Assembly: GCF_008831285.2 (NCBI RefSeq)
Contig: NC_045140.1
Span: 18,660,370-18,724,369, forward strand
Length of the DNA stretch: 64,000 nucleotides
Origin: Nymphaea colorata
Taxonomy: Eukaryota > Streptophyta > Magnoliopsida > Nymphaeales > Nymphaeaceae
Direction: 5' to 3'
Below, piece after piece: positions 1 to 13,400 of this stretch. The position numbers and the translations under genes are program-made. A model generated the notes under the pieces. It had not been told where the DNA came from. It searched no databases and was given only the letters and a program-made list of their open reading frames with translations. Positions within the stretch are counted from its first letter, which is position 1; each line of letters begins with the position of its first letter.

Positions 1-295
1 AGGCCGTCATTAATGTCTTCCCTGAAAAATGTGATATTTAAGAAATGGTTTATTTACTAATAACAGATTCTCTTCTATATAATCCATGGGGTTCTGAAAA
101 CTTCAAACATCTCTCAAAAGAAAGATATACATAGAAGCAGGGTTTTGCTGAACAGACCGCACTTAAAAAATGGCAGAGCCTTGAAATTTTATGCACAAAA
201 AAATAGCACGATAAATACCAATGAGGGAAAAGGCAACATTTTGTAAATTAAACACTATTACCAAAATCGAAGTGGAATAAGATTTGTCTACATAC

Positions 296-2184
296 TGCTG
301 TGTACTCCGGATCGAAATAGCCAAAAGTACCGAGCACTCTTGTGACATATAATTCTTGCCCCTCATGCATCAACTTAGCTAGGCCAAAATCTGAAATCTG
401 TGAGACAATTGGCATCTGGTCATGTAACTTTTACAGATATTAAAAGCTAAAACATATCTTATAACTACCTTGACTTCATAGTCTTCATCCAAAAGGATGT
501 TGGTGGATTTGAAATCTCTGTGCACAATAGGGAATCCCAGGGGAGCACTGGAATGGAGATAGGCAAGTCCTCTTGCAGCTCCAAATGCTACTTTGAGTCT
601 CAATGGCCAATCCAACTTCTCTCTTCTAGTACCTTGGTCGATGAAATAGATGACTTGAGTTAAACGGCCTAATGGAAGAAACAGGAAAAGGAGCACATTG
701 GAAATGTACGTCACCATTCAAGTGATCTTGCAGGTTTCCATTGTGCATATATTCATAAACCAGGAAACGATGCTTCCCGTCTGCACAATAACCAATAAGA
801 GCAACCAGGTTTGGGTGATCCAGCCTGCTCAAGAGATCAACTTCTACTCTAAATTCTCGTTCTCCATCTGCTTCCTTACTTGATGGCAGCTCCATTTTCT
901 TTATTGCTACAGCCTTCAATGAATATTAAATGTTCAACCAACCAAAAGGAAAAAATCAGGAACCTGTCATCGATGTCACCACAAACTTCATCCATGATTA
1001 AACAGAAAAAGGCAGTAACATTTGACAGTCACAAATTAGTAACATGAAAGAGAAAAGGCATCATAACAAGATGGTAGGGCATGGAAATCTGAAACTGAAT
1101 GCAGGCTAGAACGACTATAAGCCATTAGGCCATAAACTCTTGGAATTATTTGGATATGTTTCAGAGATGCCTCGTTTTTTCCCTTTTTCCTCATTTTCGC
1201 CAGTTTAACTACGCGGTTAACAGTTCTCAATTGCCAAAGTGGAAGTGATCCATCCATCCTCCTCATTGAGTATTTTTTTCATGACATTGAGCCAAAAAGA
1301 TGGCAGAGAACGCATGTCAAACATTAATCAGGTTTGAAGATCCTTTCAAGGATTCAAAATTTTTCTCTGTGATGTAACTTTTATACTCGTACGCGACGCA
1401 GCAGATGGGATGTGAAAGATGGGTGCAGTACATACAGATACACTGTGATGCCTTAGTCTTGGTAGACTCGTAAACTTGTTACCACTTAGAAAAAGGTTTT
1501 TCTTTTGTTTCATTTGGAAGGCTGAAAACCCTTGAAACATTCATCTGTGGCTGTAGGAATGACCACCTTTAGCACTCAGATACAAACAAAACTGGCATGC
1601 ACGATATTGTGTCTTTTTATCAGTTAATAACACTAGCATGCAGGAGATATTTCAGCAGTTGGAACTTACTACTAAAACTATAGGGCTTAATTACCACCTA
1701 ATAGCCATATACAGCGGCATTCAATTGAACGATCTTCCATTTAGCTGATTGCATACCTGCCCAGACCGCAAGATTCCTTTGTATACGCGCCCAAATCCAC
1801 CTTTTCCTAGCAAGTTTTCATCATTGAATGATAGGGTAGCTTCTTCCATTTCTTTGAAAGTAAACACAGAACCGCTATGTCTCTTCTTAGCAGTGGAGGT
1901 AACTCCATGATTGAGTTGCCAATATTCCAAAGGTTTGTATATCCCTAAACGACAAAAATATTCATGATAAAAGATAAAGCATAAATTTTCAAAGACTATA
2001 AACAATTGAAAGAATCCATTTTGCCTAGCCTTACTGAAAATCCTACGACAAAAATATTTGGACAAAGTTCAGAAGAATTCTGATAATCTAGTAATGGATG
2101 AGAAATAAACGTACACGGATCGCTGAGATCGTGAGATTTGCTTCTTCTCCTCTTGTTCCACGCAGATAAGAATCCGAACGGCAT
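296..2184 (-). CDS. PBL28: PBL28-like receptor-like cytoplasmic kinase, 5' part (3' end outside window)
   Basis: Partial serine/threonine kinase of RLCK subfamily VII. Exons on the minus strand: 2184-2115, 1944-1757, 913-715, 632-469 and 397-296, with GT-AG junctions and a continuous frame of 241 codons. The protein opens MPFGFLSAWNKRRRSKS, as in Arabidopsis PBL28 (At1g24030, from memory), which fixes the start at 2184. Visible kinase parts are the glycine loop GKGGFGRVYKG (residues 70-80), ATP-binding Lys91 in VAIKKM, catalytic HRDFK (Asp192), DFG (Asp210) and the activation segment VLGTFGYFDPEYT. The C-lobe after residue 241 must lie left of position 1; the leftmost 295 bases read as intron. 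There is no Gly at position 2, so N-myristoylation is not predicted. The family relays signals from surface receptors, but the substrate of this member cannot be read from the sequence. Confidence 0.93.
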
Positions 2185-2740
2185 GGTCGCTATTCCAAAA
2201 ACCAAAACTTTTTGTTGATCTCAAACCGAACTCTGAGAAACTGAATGCGATGACAAAACTACAACAAGAATCACCAATCAGCATCCAAATTGGTAAACAC
2301 CTAGTCTCGGAAATGCACAAGAAGACACAAATTTCTGTCCAAATTTATGTTTTAAGAGGAAAAGGGAGACCCTTACAGTATAAGGAAAGGAATAAAGTTG
2401 GTCTGATGAATAAATGGAGAATTTGGCCAGGTGGGTCATCAAGAAAAACGAAAGGGAAAGTTGGATGCCTGAAGAGGAGTGGGAAGGAAGAGTAGAGGAA
2501 GCGTGTTGATTCTCCTTTGCTGTAGAAAGAAAAACAATGTAACAACAGGCTCCCCATTTCAGAGAGAGAGAGAGACAGAGAGTTGAAAAGACGCTGTCAA
2601 TCACCCATATCTCCACTTCCCATCCAATCTCACAGCAAACCAGTTTGGTGATGATAAGGATGTAAAAAATCTCTCTTTGTCTCTCTACCAACCACCGATC
2701 TCGGCACACATAGACCACAGTTCACCATGAATTTATAAAA
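2185..2740 (-). promoter_or_regulatory. Putative core promoter and CT-rich 5' leader of the PBL28-like gene
   Basis: Read on the minus strand, a TATAAAT element lies at 2737-2731, about 550 bases upstream of the start codon. The presumed leader contains an (AG)n tract on the plus strand at 2561-2582, which is (CT)n in the transcript. Reading frames across this stretch lack homology I recognise. The transcription start is inferred, not seen. Confidence 0.4.
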
Positions 2741-4228
2741 GGCCAACCATTTGAACTAGCTGCAAGAACTACCCATCGAAAACCAACATCCGGAAGTCCC
2801 AGAAACCACGTCAAGATGCTGTTTGCTCAGCCTGTGAAACAAATATTCAGATATTGATGAACATGCTCTGTCAACTAATCTGGGTTGCGAGACAAACTCC
2901 AGAAGACGACGGCCCAAATTGAAGAAGATCGGTTAAAACAACTTTCAAATGAAAATTCTTGCAATTATCTTTCTCAAGCGCAAGCTACAACTCATCCTAA
3001 GGCTACATTTTGAAGCTTCCGAAAGATCATAAGTTGGTGGTACAAAGCGGCAGTGTCCGATATTCCCAATACATATCATGGAACATCTTACGATCCAATG
3101 GCATTTTCTCAAACATTTCAAGACACTACCCATCAACCAACAAACCCTGTTTCTCAATGTAGCACTTTCCAATTCACTCTTTCCTTGCCCTTCAAGAAAG
3201 TTTCCCCGCAGTCTGCTTTAGCCTTAAAGCGATTTAGATCCTTACCTTGGAGACTTTAAGCGAATGTACCTAACCAGTTGTGTAGAATCTTTACAGTTAA
3301 AAAAAAAAAAGAAGCTACGTGCTCGTTTACTCCAACCTTTTGACCTGGATACTTATTTCTTTCTGGACCTTTTAAATCAAGATGCAGCAAAAAACTGAAC
3401 TTCCAAAGTCTCCATCACTTGAAGAATAGGAAATTTTAGCACTAAAACGCCGACGCTTTCTATCCACGTAATCCAAGAGGTTGACATGGAAGCATATTAC
3501 GGCAGAACATGCTTTACGGTTTTTTTCTTTTTCTTTTATGGGCATTGGTCTCCAACCATCCATCCTTACCTGTCGTGTAGATGAACTTCCATCACTTTAA
3601 ATTTTCACTTGGTCAATCATCTTCAACGATGCAAAACTTGCAATATCTTTTCATAGAAAAACCCTGCAACTACTCCAACCTTGTAATAAAAGTGGACGGT
3701 TTGCACATATGATATGGAACTCGGTACGATCTTCAGTTTTGAAGGCTGATGGTATAAGTTCAATCCTGCACGGAATCTTCATGGTCAGAAGATAAATGTC
3801 AAAATTGATAACATAAACCCAACAAAAAGCATACCCATGTTCGATTTCCGACTTTTTCATTATCCGTTTGTGTTGGTCACAGACTCACAGTCTATCTTGT
3901 GAGCCTGAAACAGAACAGCCTCTCGACAAGTGGAGTCGAGAGAGGTGAGAAGTTCGCAAGTCGCTTGTTTCATTCATTAGCCTAGACAATAAATATCCGT
4001 CCAGAGACCACAGAGAGTTAAGGCTCTTATTGGCTACACATTTGAAAAACGAAACAGGCTTGGATGGAACATTAGTATGCTTTTCATTCTATTATAATGG
4101 AGATTGCCAATCTGAGAAGCTTAAAAGCGAAGTTCATGCTAATAATGGACTTTTTTTTTTTTGAGTTTTTAGGTAAATGGCGTTTTGTTTACATGCAACT
4201 TTTTTTTTTTTTAATTACTAACACTCTT
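2741..4228. other. Intergenic stretch, no gene recognised
   Basis: AT-rich DNA with A and T homopolymer runs (about 3299-3311, 4151-4162, 4200-4212). The short reading frames here show no recognisable domain and have no convincing splice partners. Confidence 0.5.
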
Positions 4229-4446
4229 AGGGTTGTTTAGATGACACCTAGAACCAATTTGTGGAGGTAAAAAAAAATGGTTTTGCTTCCAAAACGCTAT
4301 TTAAGGTGCGTTTGAATGATATAAATTATGAGTTTTGCATGTCAAAACTCATTTCGGCAAAACCTGTTTTTCATAAGTGAGTGATAACCTGGCATCCGCA
4401 AGGTTATTCACAAGAAAATCTGTTTTGGTCTTATTATCTAAATACA
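4229..4446. mobile_element. MITE family copy A (degenerate)
   Basis: About 218 bp. The left end reads GGTTGTTTAGATGACACC, the right end in reverse complement GTATTTAGATAATAAGACC, and there is an internal GTGCGTTTGAATGATA near 4300. These resemble the ends and internal motif of the copies at 20127-20354 and 43971-44182. Both ends have diverged and no clear target duplication is visible, so the boundaries are approximate. Confidence 0.45.
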
Positions 4447-6963
4447 TATTTTTCAAAACTGATTACAAAATAATTAAAATTAGGTGTCCAGGATAAGAGG
4501 GAAAGGGGCTTAGCAAAAACAAACGCTGGTCAGTAAGGGTTGGAGGAAATAAAGAAAATTTTGATAATTATCATCTCCAATCAGAATCCCTACAGTAACA
4601 AATATTTTGGCTCCTGCCCCGCTGGTCAGGAGTCTCAAAGATCTGCACTCTTTGACAGTGCTTGATAATGCTGCAACTTTGTTAATAGAGCAAGAAATTT
4701 CTGGTTAAGGGGCACTAATATTTTTATGTTTTAAACTTTAATGGGCACCCATATATAAATAAGGAAAAACTATTGAAGTGTCAATACATAAATAAGGCAA
4801 TCTGTGCCCGAATGAAAATTTCAGTAATTTGAGTGATGAAATGAATGATCACATGTTGGTAAAGTCTATCTACCCACAACTTTCTCGCATCCGTGAATAG
4901 CGGTTCGGTTTCTTTGCCAAAGCCCCCCAACATTTTTTAATTTAATCCCAGGTAGGGTAGGACTATTTTGGAATCTCTTCTACTCCATCTCCGTGACTCC
5001 GTCTTTTATAATAGTTGAAAAGTTGAAAAGAATAGCATCCATTGAAATCAAACTTCGATCGACGCCACTAGCTATGCTGTGCCTATTGAGATAAGGGCTC
5101 CGTTTCTACAAGTCCCCGAAACTTGAGAAGGTTCCTGCCACCATGAGTGACAGAAACATGAGGAACACAGAATTTTGGTGGCAACATGTCGGCTTCCTAA
5201 AAGGAGATGCACAAATTCTTCAATCACAGAAATGTTCTACATAAACAAGTCTATAATCTTTACACATGGGCATCACATACTGTCCAAGCCAATCAAGTTG
5301 ATAACCCCAAGATTCGTCTCCCCAAGTTCCTTTCTTTTTACCTGACATGGATTCTCCACAGGGAGCAAATGAAGAGTGTATCAGCTTTGCTTCTTCCTCT
5401 GGCAGACGGTCTCAATCAAGTTTGAGGTCATGGGAATGGGGATAGACAAAGTGCAGTTTTATTTTTACACCAAAAAGCAGCTAAGACAAGGGAGCACTTC
5501 TCAGGTGAAGAGCTGATTTTGTAGGAGAACTAAACCTGATTTCTTGCTGAACCCAAGAAAGTAGTCAACACGATCAAATTTTTGCGAAGCAGGTTATATG
5601 CATCTTATAAGAGGAACAGACGAGAAAGCCTGTCTTCCCCTATTGACACGAGGCTGGCCCGTCCGAGGTCGGCAGGCCGGCCTCCTGTCAGTAGGAAAGG
5701 ATGGCAGAGGCAATGGGCTGTCCATATATCAACCCCTCAAGTTTTCTTTATTTTTAATTAATGTTTATATATATTTGGTTTGTTATATGTATGTATTATA
5801 ATTATGAGGAGAAGATGAAAACTCATTCAATAAATGCTGGTTGATCATATAAGTTGATCTTAATTTTGAGACGACCGATCATTCCAATCCAGTCCGCATG
5901 ATGTCCTAATCTTGAGTCATATGAACGAAATCAATCAAGAGTTATTTGTTGAACAATGACAGAAACATCCCGATTGATTAAATTGAGCAAAAAATTAGGT
6001 GGGTCTATATGAGTTTTGGACTTCACCCATTTCAATATTATACGGATCATGCTCAACCTTTATTTATTTTTTTCTTTTTGCGATTCATAAATATTGGAAC
6101 CACTTTTTTGGTAAACGCGGTCCCTACCATGTGAAGCTTTTCAGAAGGTTCCATATGGCAATGTCTATCTTGTTTCCAAGTGGTAGACATGAATGTTGGT
6201 AGTACAATGCACATGGTTGGAATATATGAAATGAAGGCATAAGAAATTTCAGGCCATCTATGGCCCCATTATGGAAGATATCAAGAGAAAGGGAAAGAAT
6301 CTTCTACGCGAAAAGGGGAGTTCGGTGATTATTATACAGAAGAAACTTAACATTCTTCGAAAGTAAGTCATCGATTACTTGTGCAATGTGCTGCACTTGT
6401 ATAATAATACATTTTTATAAATCTTGGAATGTTGAACATAAAACAAGAATACAAAACTGGGGGGTCGTTTTTGTTTTTCTTAATCTAATTCTGCCTTCGG
6501 GAGAAGCATTTGATAGATTAAGTATAAGTAGGGTCCTATGTATCTGGTCATTGAATTCAACGTAGGCAATTTTTGAATCCAGATCCTGATTCGGGTACCA
6601 AACCAGCGAGAATCTAATTAGATTCTGATCTTGCATTTTGGTCTCAGACTTAGTTTATATGTATGTATTATAATTATCTAAAGTCACCCAACCATTTAAC
6701 CAGCATCATTTAACTCAAGTGTGAATTAATATTCGATGATGAAAATGTCCATCACATTTTTTTCATTGTTTTTCTTTTAACCATTTATCATGTTAGATAA
6801 GACAGTATAGTTTGTTTTTCTTTTAACCATCTATCATGTTAGATAAGACAGTCTAGTTAGATGGTTAGGTGATTCTGAAAAGATAATCTATCATTTAATT
6901 TTTGAGTGGTCCAATAGTATAAGAAAACTTAATAAAGAGAGAAAAAAATGAAAACACATTCAA

Positions 6964-6995
<32 letters not shown>

Positions 6996-9730
6996 TTCTT
7001 AGACCGAACTTCAAAGTCATAGATGAATCTTAACTAACTAAATAAAAGCAAAAAGTGACAACACAGGCTAAATGATTTATCGTCAAAAGAAAGACGGACG
7101 ACAACTAAGAATGACTATGAGCCTTGTGATAACATTTTATACATACCCGCTAATATAATAACCTACTGAATAGTTTAATATAAAAATTAATTTATTTATT
7201 CCATTTATGATCGCTACACTAAATCATAAGCAGGATTTTTCACGTCAAAATCACAATTTTAACATGATTTCCCTGCCTTTATTTCCTAGTAGGGTTCGTT
7301 ACATGGTAAAATTACAGTCCAACGGATAAAACAAAGAGGTTAAAATACCTTTTTCCTTTCAAACAAAGAAAAACATAGCGTGGCCCAAAAGTTACGAGAA
7401 ATCTAGGGCATGGTGCCCAATATATGTATTAAAAAACAAAACAACACCGTGGCTTCGACATCTCTACGATTGATCTACTCCACGTGGTTATGATCATTTT
7501 GTAGTTCTTCTGCTATGAATTTGGCTCAGAAAATATTAATATTATTGGGGCCAATTTTCGAAATTCCAATTGCTTTTCCTTCTCCAATTTTCTTCTGGTG
7601 AAAAGATGTTGATGATAATAAGTTATCTGAATCAATTTGAACTCTCCAGATCGTTCAATCCTTATTGCCAATCGGCTTGAATTAAGTGTCATTTAGGCTT
7701 TCTGTTAAAATTTGGGGACAGTGTAATTTAGGCTTACACACACACATATATTGTATTTTTTAGATGCAGCCCAAGATCTTGAAGGCAGGAAAACAAATAG
7801 GTTGTTAACCTCGCGCTCATCTAAAATGCATATTTTTTGTATAGGTCAACTTTGTTAATAAAAGGGTAAGAGTGAATTGTTTCTCTAAATGATAGAGAAA
7901 ATTACGTTCTACCAGCCATAAAAAATCAGGGTAAGTAAACCAATCTAGCTTGATATTTCATCTAAAGTTAAATGGGATTCAGTCTAAGCAATTAAATACT
8001 TACAAATTCTGATAAAAAGAATCAAGATATTTACATTTGGGTTGTCTCATTCTGGCAGATAATTAAGCATTCAATAGAAGGCCAATAAATGTGCACTGGT
8101 AACACTTATTTTAAAAGATAGAAAAGTGAAGTGCCTCATCAAAATTCACCAAGTTTTTCCAAATGGGTATGGCCTAGGATTCCCACCCAATTAGGTCAAT
8201 TCATGGAGGTATTGCTACTACTGCTCCTACCTATGCAGGAAGATATGGTCCTCACCTTGATTTAATAACCTGCCCTATTCACAAAGAAGATTGCTGCAAA
8301 GCGGCTTTTGCTTTAAATCCAAACATTGTAAAGCCAAGCACCAACCGAGTCTTTTTATGTAAAGCTGCTACTCTTTTGTCACATTATATCACCAACCAGC
8401 CCATCTTTGGTCTTCCACCTCTTTAATGTTTTATTTTATATTTCACTGTATTTTTCTCATGTTATTTATTTATTTTATTCTTTTGGGATTTGGAGGTAGA
8501 CCAGGTCCCTACTCCTTTTGAGTGCCATAGGAGGCACACTGTTTAAAAAAGATGTGAGCAAAGCAATGGAACAGACAATGTACAGACGGTGATGGCCTCT
8601 TGTCTCTGTCACTGATTTATGAGAAATCCACAAAAACCGTGATCGCTTTGAATGTGTCGTCGGTGTCGTTTTCGCGTTCAAATTTCCTTCGCTGAGAAAA
8701 ATTGGAGTCCGTTGGCTTTTATTTTGTGGGGTGTCTGAAGTCTGCAGGTATGATTATAAATAAGAAAAAAATGTTAGTGATGTTAGTAGCACAATAAATT
8801 TGAGTAAACTACAAAACTTCAAATTGAGTAAGATTAATGTAAAAGTTAGTAAAAATTATGAAGTATTCGTAGTAACATAACATCTGAAGTTGTAGTGCTA
8901 AAAATGCAGATTCAAGATGGGAAGTAGAGATGAAACATAAATGATTTGAGAAACCAGTTTCCCCATTTTAAAAGAAGAGGGATTCTCGTCAATGGAAAAT
9001 GAATTTCATTGAGTTTCTGCCTTTATGGGAGAAGCATCGAGCTTCCGACTTCTGAATTGTGTTTCTTAGAAAGTGAAATTGCCATTTAGGTGGAAGGCTC
9101 TGATCAGGATGCAGCAACCAATGTCTATCTCTGAAACACACAAGTACCAAAACTACGGCAACCAATTTCTGGTGAGGAGAATCTGTTTGGATCTTTTACC
9201 TGTTCAATGAGAAAAAGATAAATTCAAATTCTGAAAATAAATTAAAAGAAAGTAGAAGATACAATGCATCAGGTAGTATGCTGTGACAGACTAGGGGGTT
9301 TCTCCCTCACTAAAAAAATTCAAAGATCCTATATATAACATTTTTTATATTCGCTTCTAACGCGGCTTCTAAATGTAACTGATTTATACGTTTAATTGTT
9401 TTTGGTATCCCTTCAAAAGTTGGGTTTTTTGTTAAACTTTCAACCAAAAGTATCTGGTTATGCAAGTGAGTTTTTAATATTCCAAATAATGGTGCAGAAA
9501 AGAATTGGGAGAAGCAAAATGAGGTAAGTTACCAGACACTCCTTCCCCTTTATTGGTCCTTTAATAGAGGAGAGTGCATACCGTATACTGTATAGCGCCA
9601 TTTTAGGGTGTGAGCTTTTGGAACTCCCTTGGACCCTTCCCTGTTCTCCCTTCCCGCAACCGCTAAACTTTCTTTTAACTTTCCCCGACCTAAACTTTTC
9701 TTCTCCCTCTCTTTCTCATCAATCATGCTG
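4447..9730. other. Long AT-rich intergenic region, no gene recognised
   Basis: No reading frame here has a recognisable domain or a plausible exon chain. It contains an (AG)n microsatellite at about 6965-6994, a 46-bp tandem duplication at 6766-6857 and scattered poly-A/T runs. The last part, about 9000-9730, should hold the promoter of the ROP gene. Confidence 0.5.
6766..6857. repeat. 46-bp tandem duplication
   Basis: Two adjacent copies with a 46-bp period, 6766-6811 and 6812-6857. Both carry a pyrimidine-rich start followed by TCATGTTAGATAAGACAGT, and they differ at only a few positions. Confidence 0.85.
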
Positions 9731-9736
9731 CACCAG

Positions 9737-9832
9737 TATTTATATCTTTCACATTCACTACCCAATTCATAATTCTCTTTCTACTTCACACTCCCGGCCT
9801 ACCCATTTCCTCTTCTTCCTTCTTTCCCCTTT

Positions 9833-9865
<33 letters not shown>
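9737..9865 (+). promoter_or_regulatory. TATA-like element and CT-repeat 5' leader of the ROP gene
   Basis: TATTTATATC at 9737-9746 is a plausible TATA box. The leader that follows is pyrimidine-rich and ends in a nearly pure (CT)n tract, about 9836-9865, directly abutting the ATG at 9866. Such CT-rich leaders (Y-patch-like) are common near plant transcription starts. The start site itself is inferred. Confidence 0.5.
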
Positions 9866-9867
<2 letters not shown>

Positions 9868-10459
9868 GGCGTCCACTACATCAAAATTCATCAAGTGTGT
9901 CACAGTGGGCGATGGCGCCGTTGGGAAGACGTGCATGCTCATCTGTTACACGAGCAACAAGTTCCCTACAGTACTGCTCTTCTTTACCTTCCATTTTTTC
10001 CCATTTTAAATGTTTTATAGAGGATACCCATTGCTTACAATTTTCTGCTTTGTAGTTTCGTCGCTGATTTAGTAAACTGCTAACGTTGGCTTTCCCTATT
10101 TTGTGCGTTTGCCAACAGGATTATATACCCACTGTGTTCGACAATTTTAGTGCGAATGTCGTAGTAGAAGGCAATGCTGTGAATTTGGGACTCTGGGATA
10201 CTGCTGGTACTTTTTCCTTTCATTATTTTTCATTATTTTTCTGGTTTTCTGTATATATGACTGAAGCCCGTGGTTGTGCTGTGGAATGTAGGCCAAGAGG
10301 ACTACAATAGGTTGAGGCCTTTAAGTTACAGAGGAGCGGATGTCTTCGTCTTGGCATTTTCGTTGGTTAGCCGTGCCAGCTATGAAAACATTTTAAAGAA
10401 GGTCGTTTCACGAATTTACCTTGTTTGTTTCTTCTTGGTCTTGTTCTTGTTCTTGTTCT

Positions 10460-10490
<31 letters not shown>

Positions 10491-13400
10491 CATACATACA
10501 CGAGCGCGCGTACACCGCGAAAAAGCTCACATGTGTTTCTTTTCCTTAATTTACCGTCTTCAGTGGCTACCTGAGCTTCATCATTTTTCTCCTGGAGTGC
10601 CGATAGTTCTGGTTGGTACTAAATTGGGTAATTACTTCTCTTTACATTCTTCCTTTATTTGTCGCACTCCGTTTTGTTTGCTATTTCCAGGGCGTCATTG
10701 TAACATTTCACTTTTTCGGGGTTCCTTGTTCCCTACGCCTTGTAATCATTCTCCTTTTTAGATATATAATTTCTTTTTTGTTTCTCTGCCTCCATTCTAG
10801 AAATCCTTTTGCAATATTTTTGGATTGGCAGAATTTGTGAAACAAAGTTCATGAGCATTAGCCCTAGTGTTTGAATTTGATAACGTACGTAACACATAAT
10901 CACGAAACCATATTTTAACTGTATTTTTTGGTAACTTTAATCCTTGCTCCTCTGCAGTACAGTGATTAAGTTAGCTGTTGTCCACAACTTTTGGCATCGT
11001 CACCGTAGATTCCTAGTACGTTTGTAAAATTGAAGCCTGAATGTGGCGAATAATACAAGAAACCTTTCCAACGAACGATCTAGAAAACATTTCCAAGGAG
11101 CAACACTCTACAAGAAATTCAATTGGCTCATAAGCAAAGATCTGGCCATTAAAGTTCTAAAAATAATCAAATTTCTTGCATCTCTAACAAACAATACTAA
11201 TTATCAAAATGTGCAAAATATCTTTCAAGATTGTTAAGAGTGTCAATCTTTCGACTAGGTGCAGCATTTCTTTCTGGCGCTAACATGTTTCACCTCAATG
11301 TATGCATATGGCATATACTGATCTATTAGTACACTAAGTTTGCAGTTGTATCAACATTACTTCTGTTTGATTGCTGGAGACTTTTGGCCTGGCATGTACT
11401 TTTTAAGAGGAACCTGTCTCTACCATACTATAACCTATAGGGCTTTTCTATTTCTCAGCCCCCCAATTAGTTCTGACTATTTTACTGTAAAGCATTTTTG
11501 GAGAAAGGCCAACCTGCATGATGTTTGCAAAGTCATCGAAGCGTGCACGCACAACACCCCCTACCCCAAAAAAAAAAAAAAAGAACATGTAAAATGAGAT
11601 GGTATTTATGATACGAAGAATTAAAGTCTAAAGTGTGAATCAAAATATGAACTTGTAGATAGGTATTCATCATAGCTATTTTACTAAGCTCGGTATTCAT
11701 GTTTATAGCTACCATGATATCCAATGTTTGCTTGTTATGCAGTAGCAGTGGTAGAAAACTAAAATGACAAAAGTGATAAAAAGGTTGACAAGTGAAAGTT
11801 AACAGGAGATGGGTCCATACACATATAAGTACAACCTAATTATTATCATAATTCTGTGTGTCATGTCAATTTAGCACAATTAATAAAGGTCTAGAGATTA
11901 CGAACATAGCTACAGACTGAGCCAACAACTGAGTTGGCCCCTAAGGATGAGCAAGCTGGCTTGAATGGGGAATGGCATATATAGCCCATGTTTTAAGACC
12001 ATCTAAACATTACATTGACAGGGATGTAGAAATAGGTATTCGTATGCTTGTGATGGGTTTAGAATCTTAACAGCCCTAGTGGATCGAATGACTTAAAAAA
12101 AAAACGGTTACAGCATTTGTGAGTATCAGAATTATATTTTACTTTGTTCCTAAAACTCTTTCCTCTCATTTATGCAGATTTAGTTAAGTAACTGGTAGCT
12201 AATATTAAGCAATTTTGCTTGTGTTTGCAATGTATAACAAAGTTGACAAATGAAGCAATTGTATAATAATTGAAAAGACTGAGGGAATTGCCCTTTCTTT
12301 TCCATGTTCATTTGGATGTGCTTCATGGTGGATATGCAGACCATGTTACATGAAATGGTGTCAGGACACTTCACCATGAAAGATATTTCTGAAACATATT
12401 AATTTTTTCCAATATTATCAATAATTTAGATTTAACTGATACCTTTCCAGGATAAGCTCAGTTTTGCTTATTGATGTCTGGCTGAGAGTAAATTTGTTGT
12501 TTGTAGTGAGTAATCTATCCATGTAGGAAATGCCTTCTTCAGTCAATTAAGAAGCTTTTGTTCAGGGTGTATGGTTGATGCCCCCTCAAACTCAAGTATG
12601 GAGAATGTGATAATTGTTGGGAGTTCTTAAGCAATTCCTTTTAGCTCATGGATTTGGGCAAAATCTTGGGGAGGGTGTGTGCTTTCCAAGATCCTACATG
12701 GTAGCAAGTTGTCCATGTCCTAGTGTAATCTCTCCTAATATCACAAGTGTTAAGTGGGATTGGCTCATCTGCGTATCAGTAGTTGTCATCATCTACCTAT
12801 TCATAGGGAGATGTGGCTGGACCCTCAGGCCCAGTTTGCTGCTAATGCCTTGGGGACCATGAGAGGAAAAAGATGGAGATAGATAACTTGTATCTGTATT
12901 GATCAAGATTTTTTGCTCACCACAGTTTGCTGCTAAGTGTGGACCTTGCCATGCTTGTTTAGGTTAGCTAGAATATGATTTGACTATCCTATTTCTCAAA
13001 TGAAGGAAGCAGAAAAATAAACAATGGAAAAAGCTAACAAGGCACAGGAAAAGTGTGCCTAGTCAACGCGGTTTTTAGAGCTGTATGAGGAAGGATGCTA
13101 AGCATCTACTAACTGTTCAGCTTGTGCTTATGCATGTACGGAGAAAGCTATTTATGAAGCAAAAAATGGAGGTTTTTCATGTTCTTTGATGAGTCTTTCC
13201 TAATATTGCTGTTGTAGGACAGTTAAGCCAACTATATAATGCTTTTCCAGCTTTGGTAGCCTGCCATTAGTTTTCACTTGTTTGATTAGTATTCAATACT
13301 TATCATCTCCTGATTTTTTGGATTGATATTCTGAGCTTAGTGTTCAGGCACCTTTCAACCAATCCTGGTTTTTCCCTTCTTAACTTTGTTGTTGATTTAT

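Noticed and set aside
2278..2718. 146-codon minus-strand frame in the leader of the kinase gene
   Set aside because: Composition follows the CT-rich leader, there is no domain, and it ends before the well-supported start at 2184.
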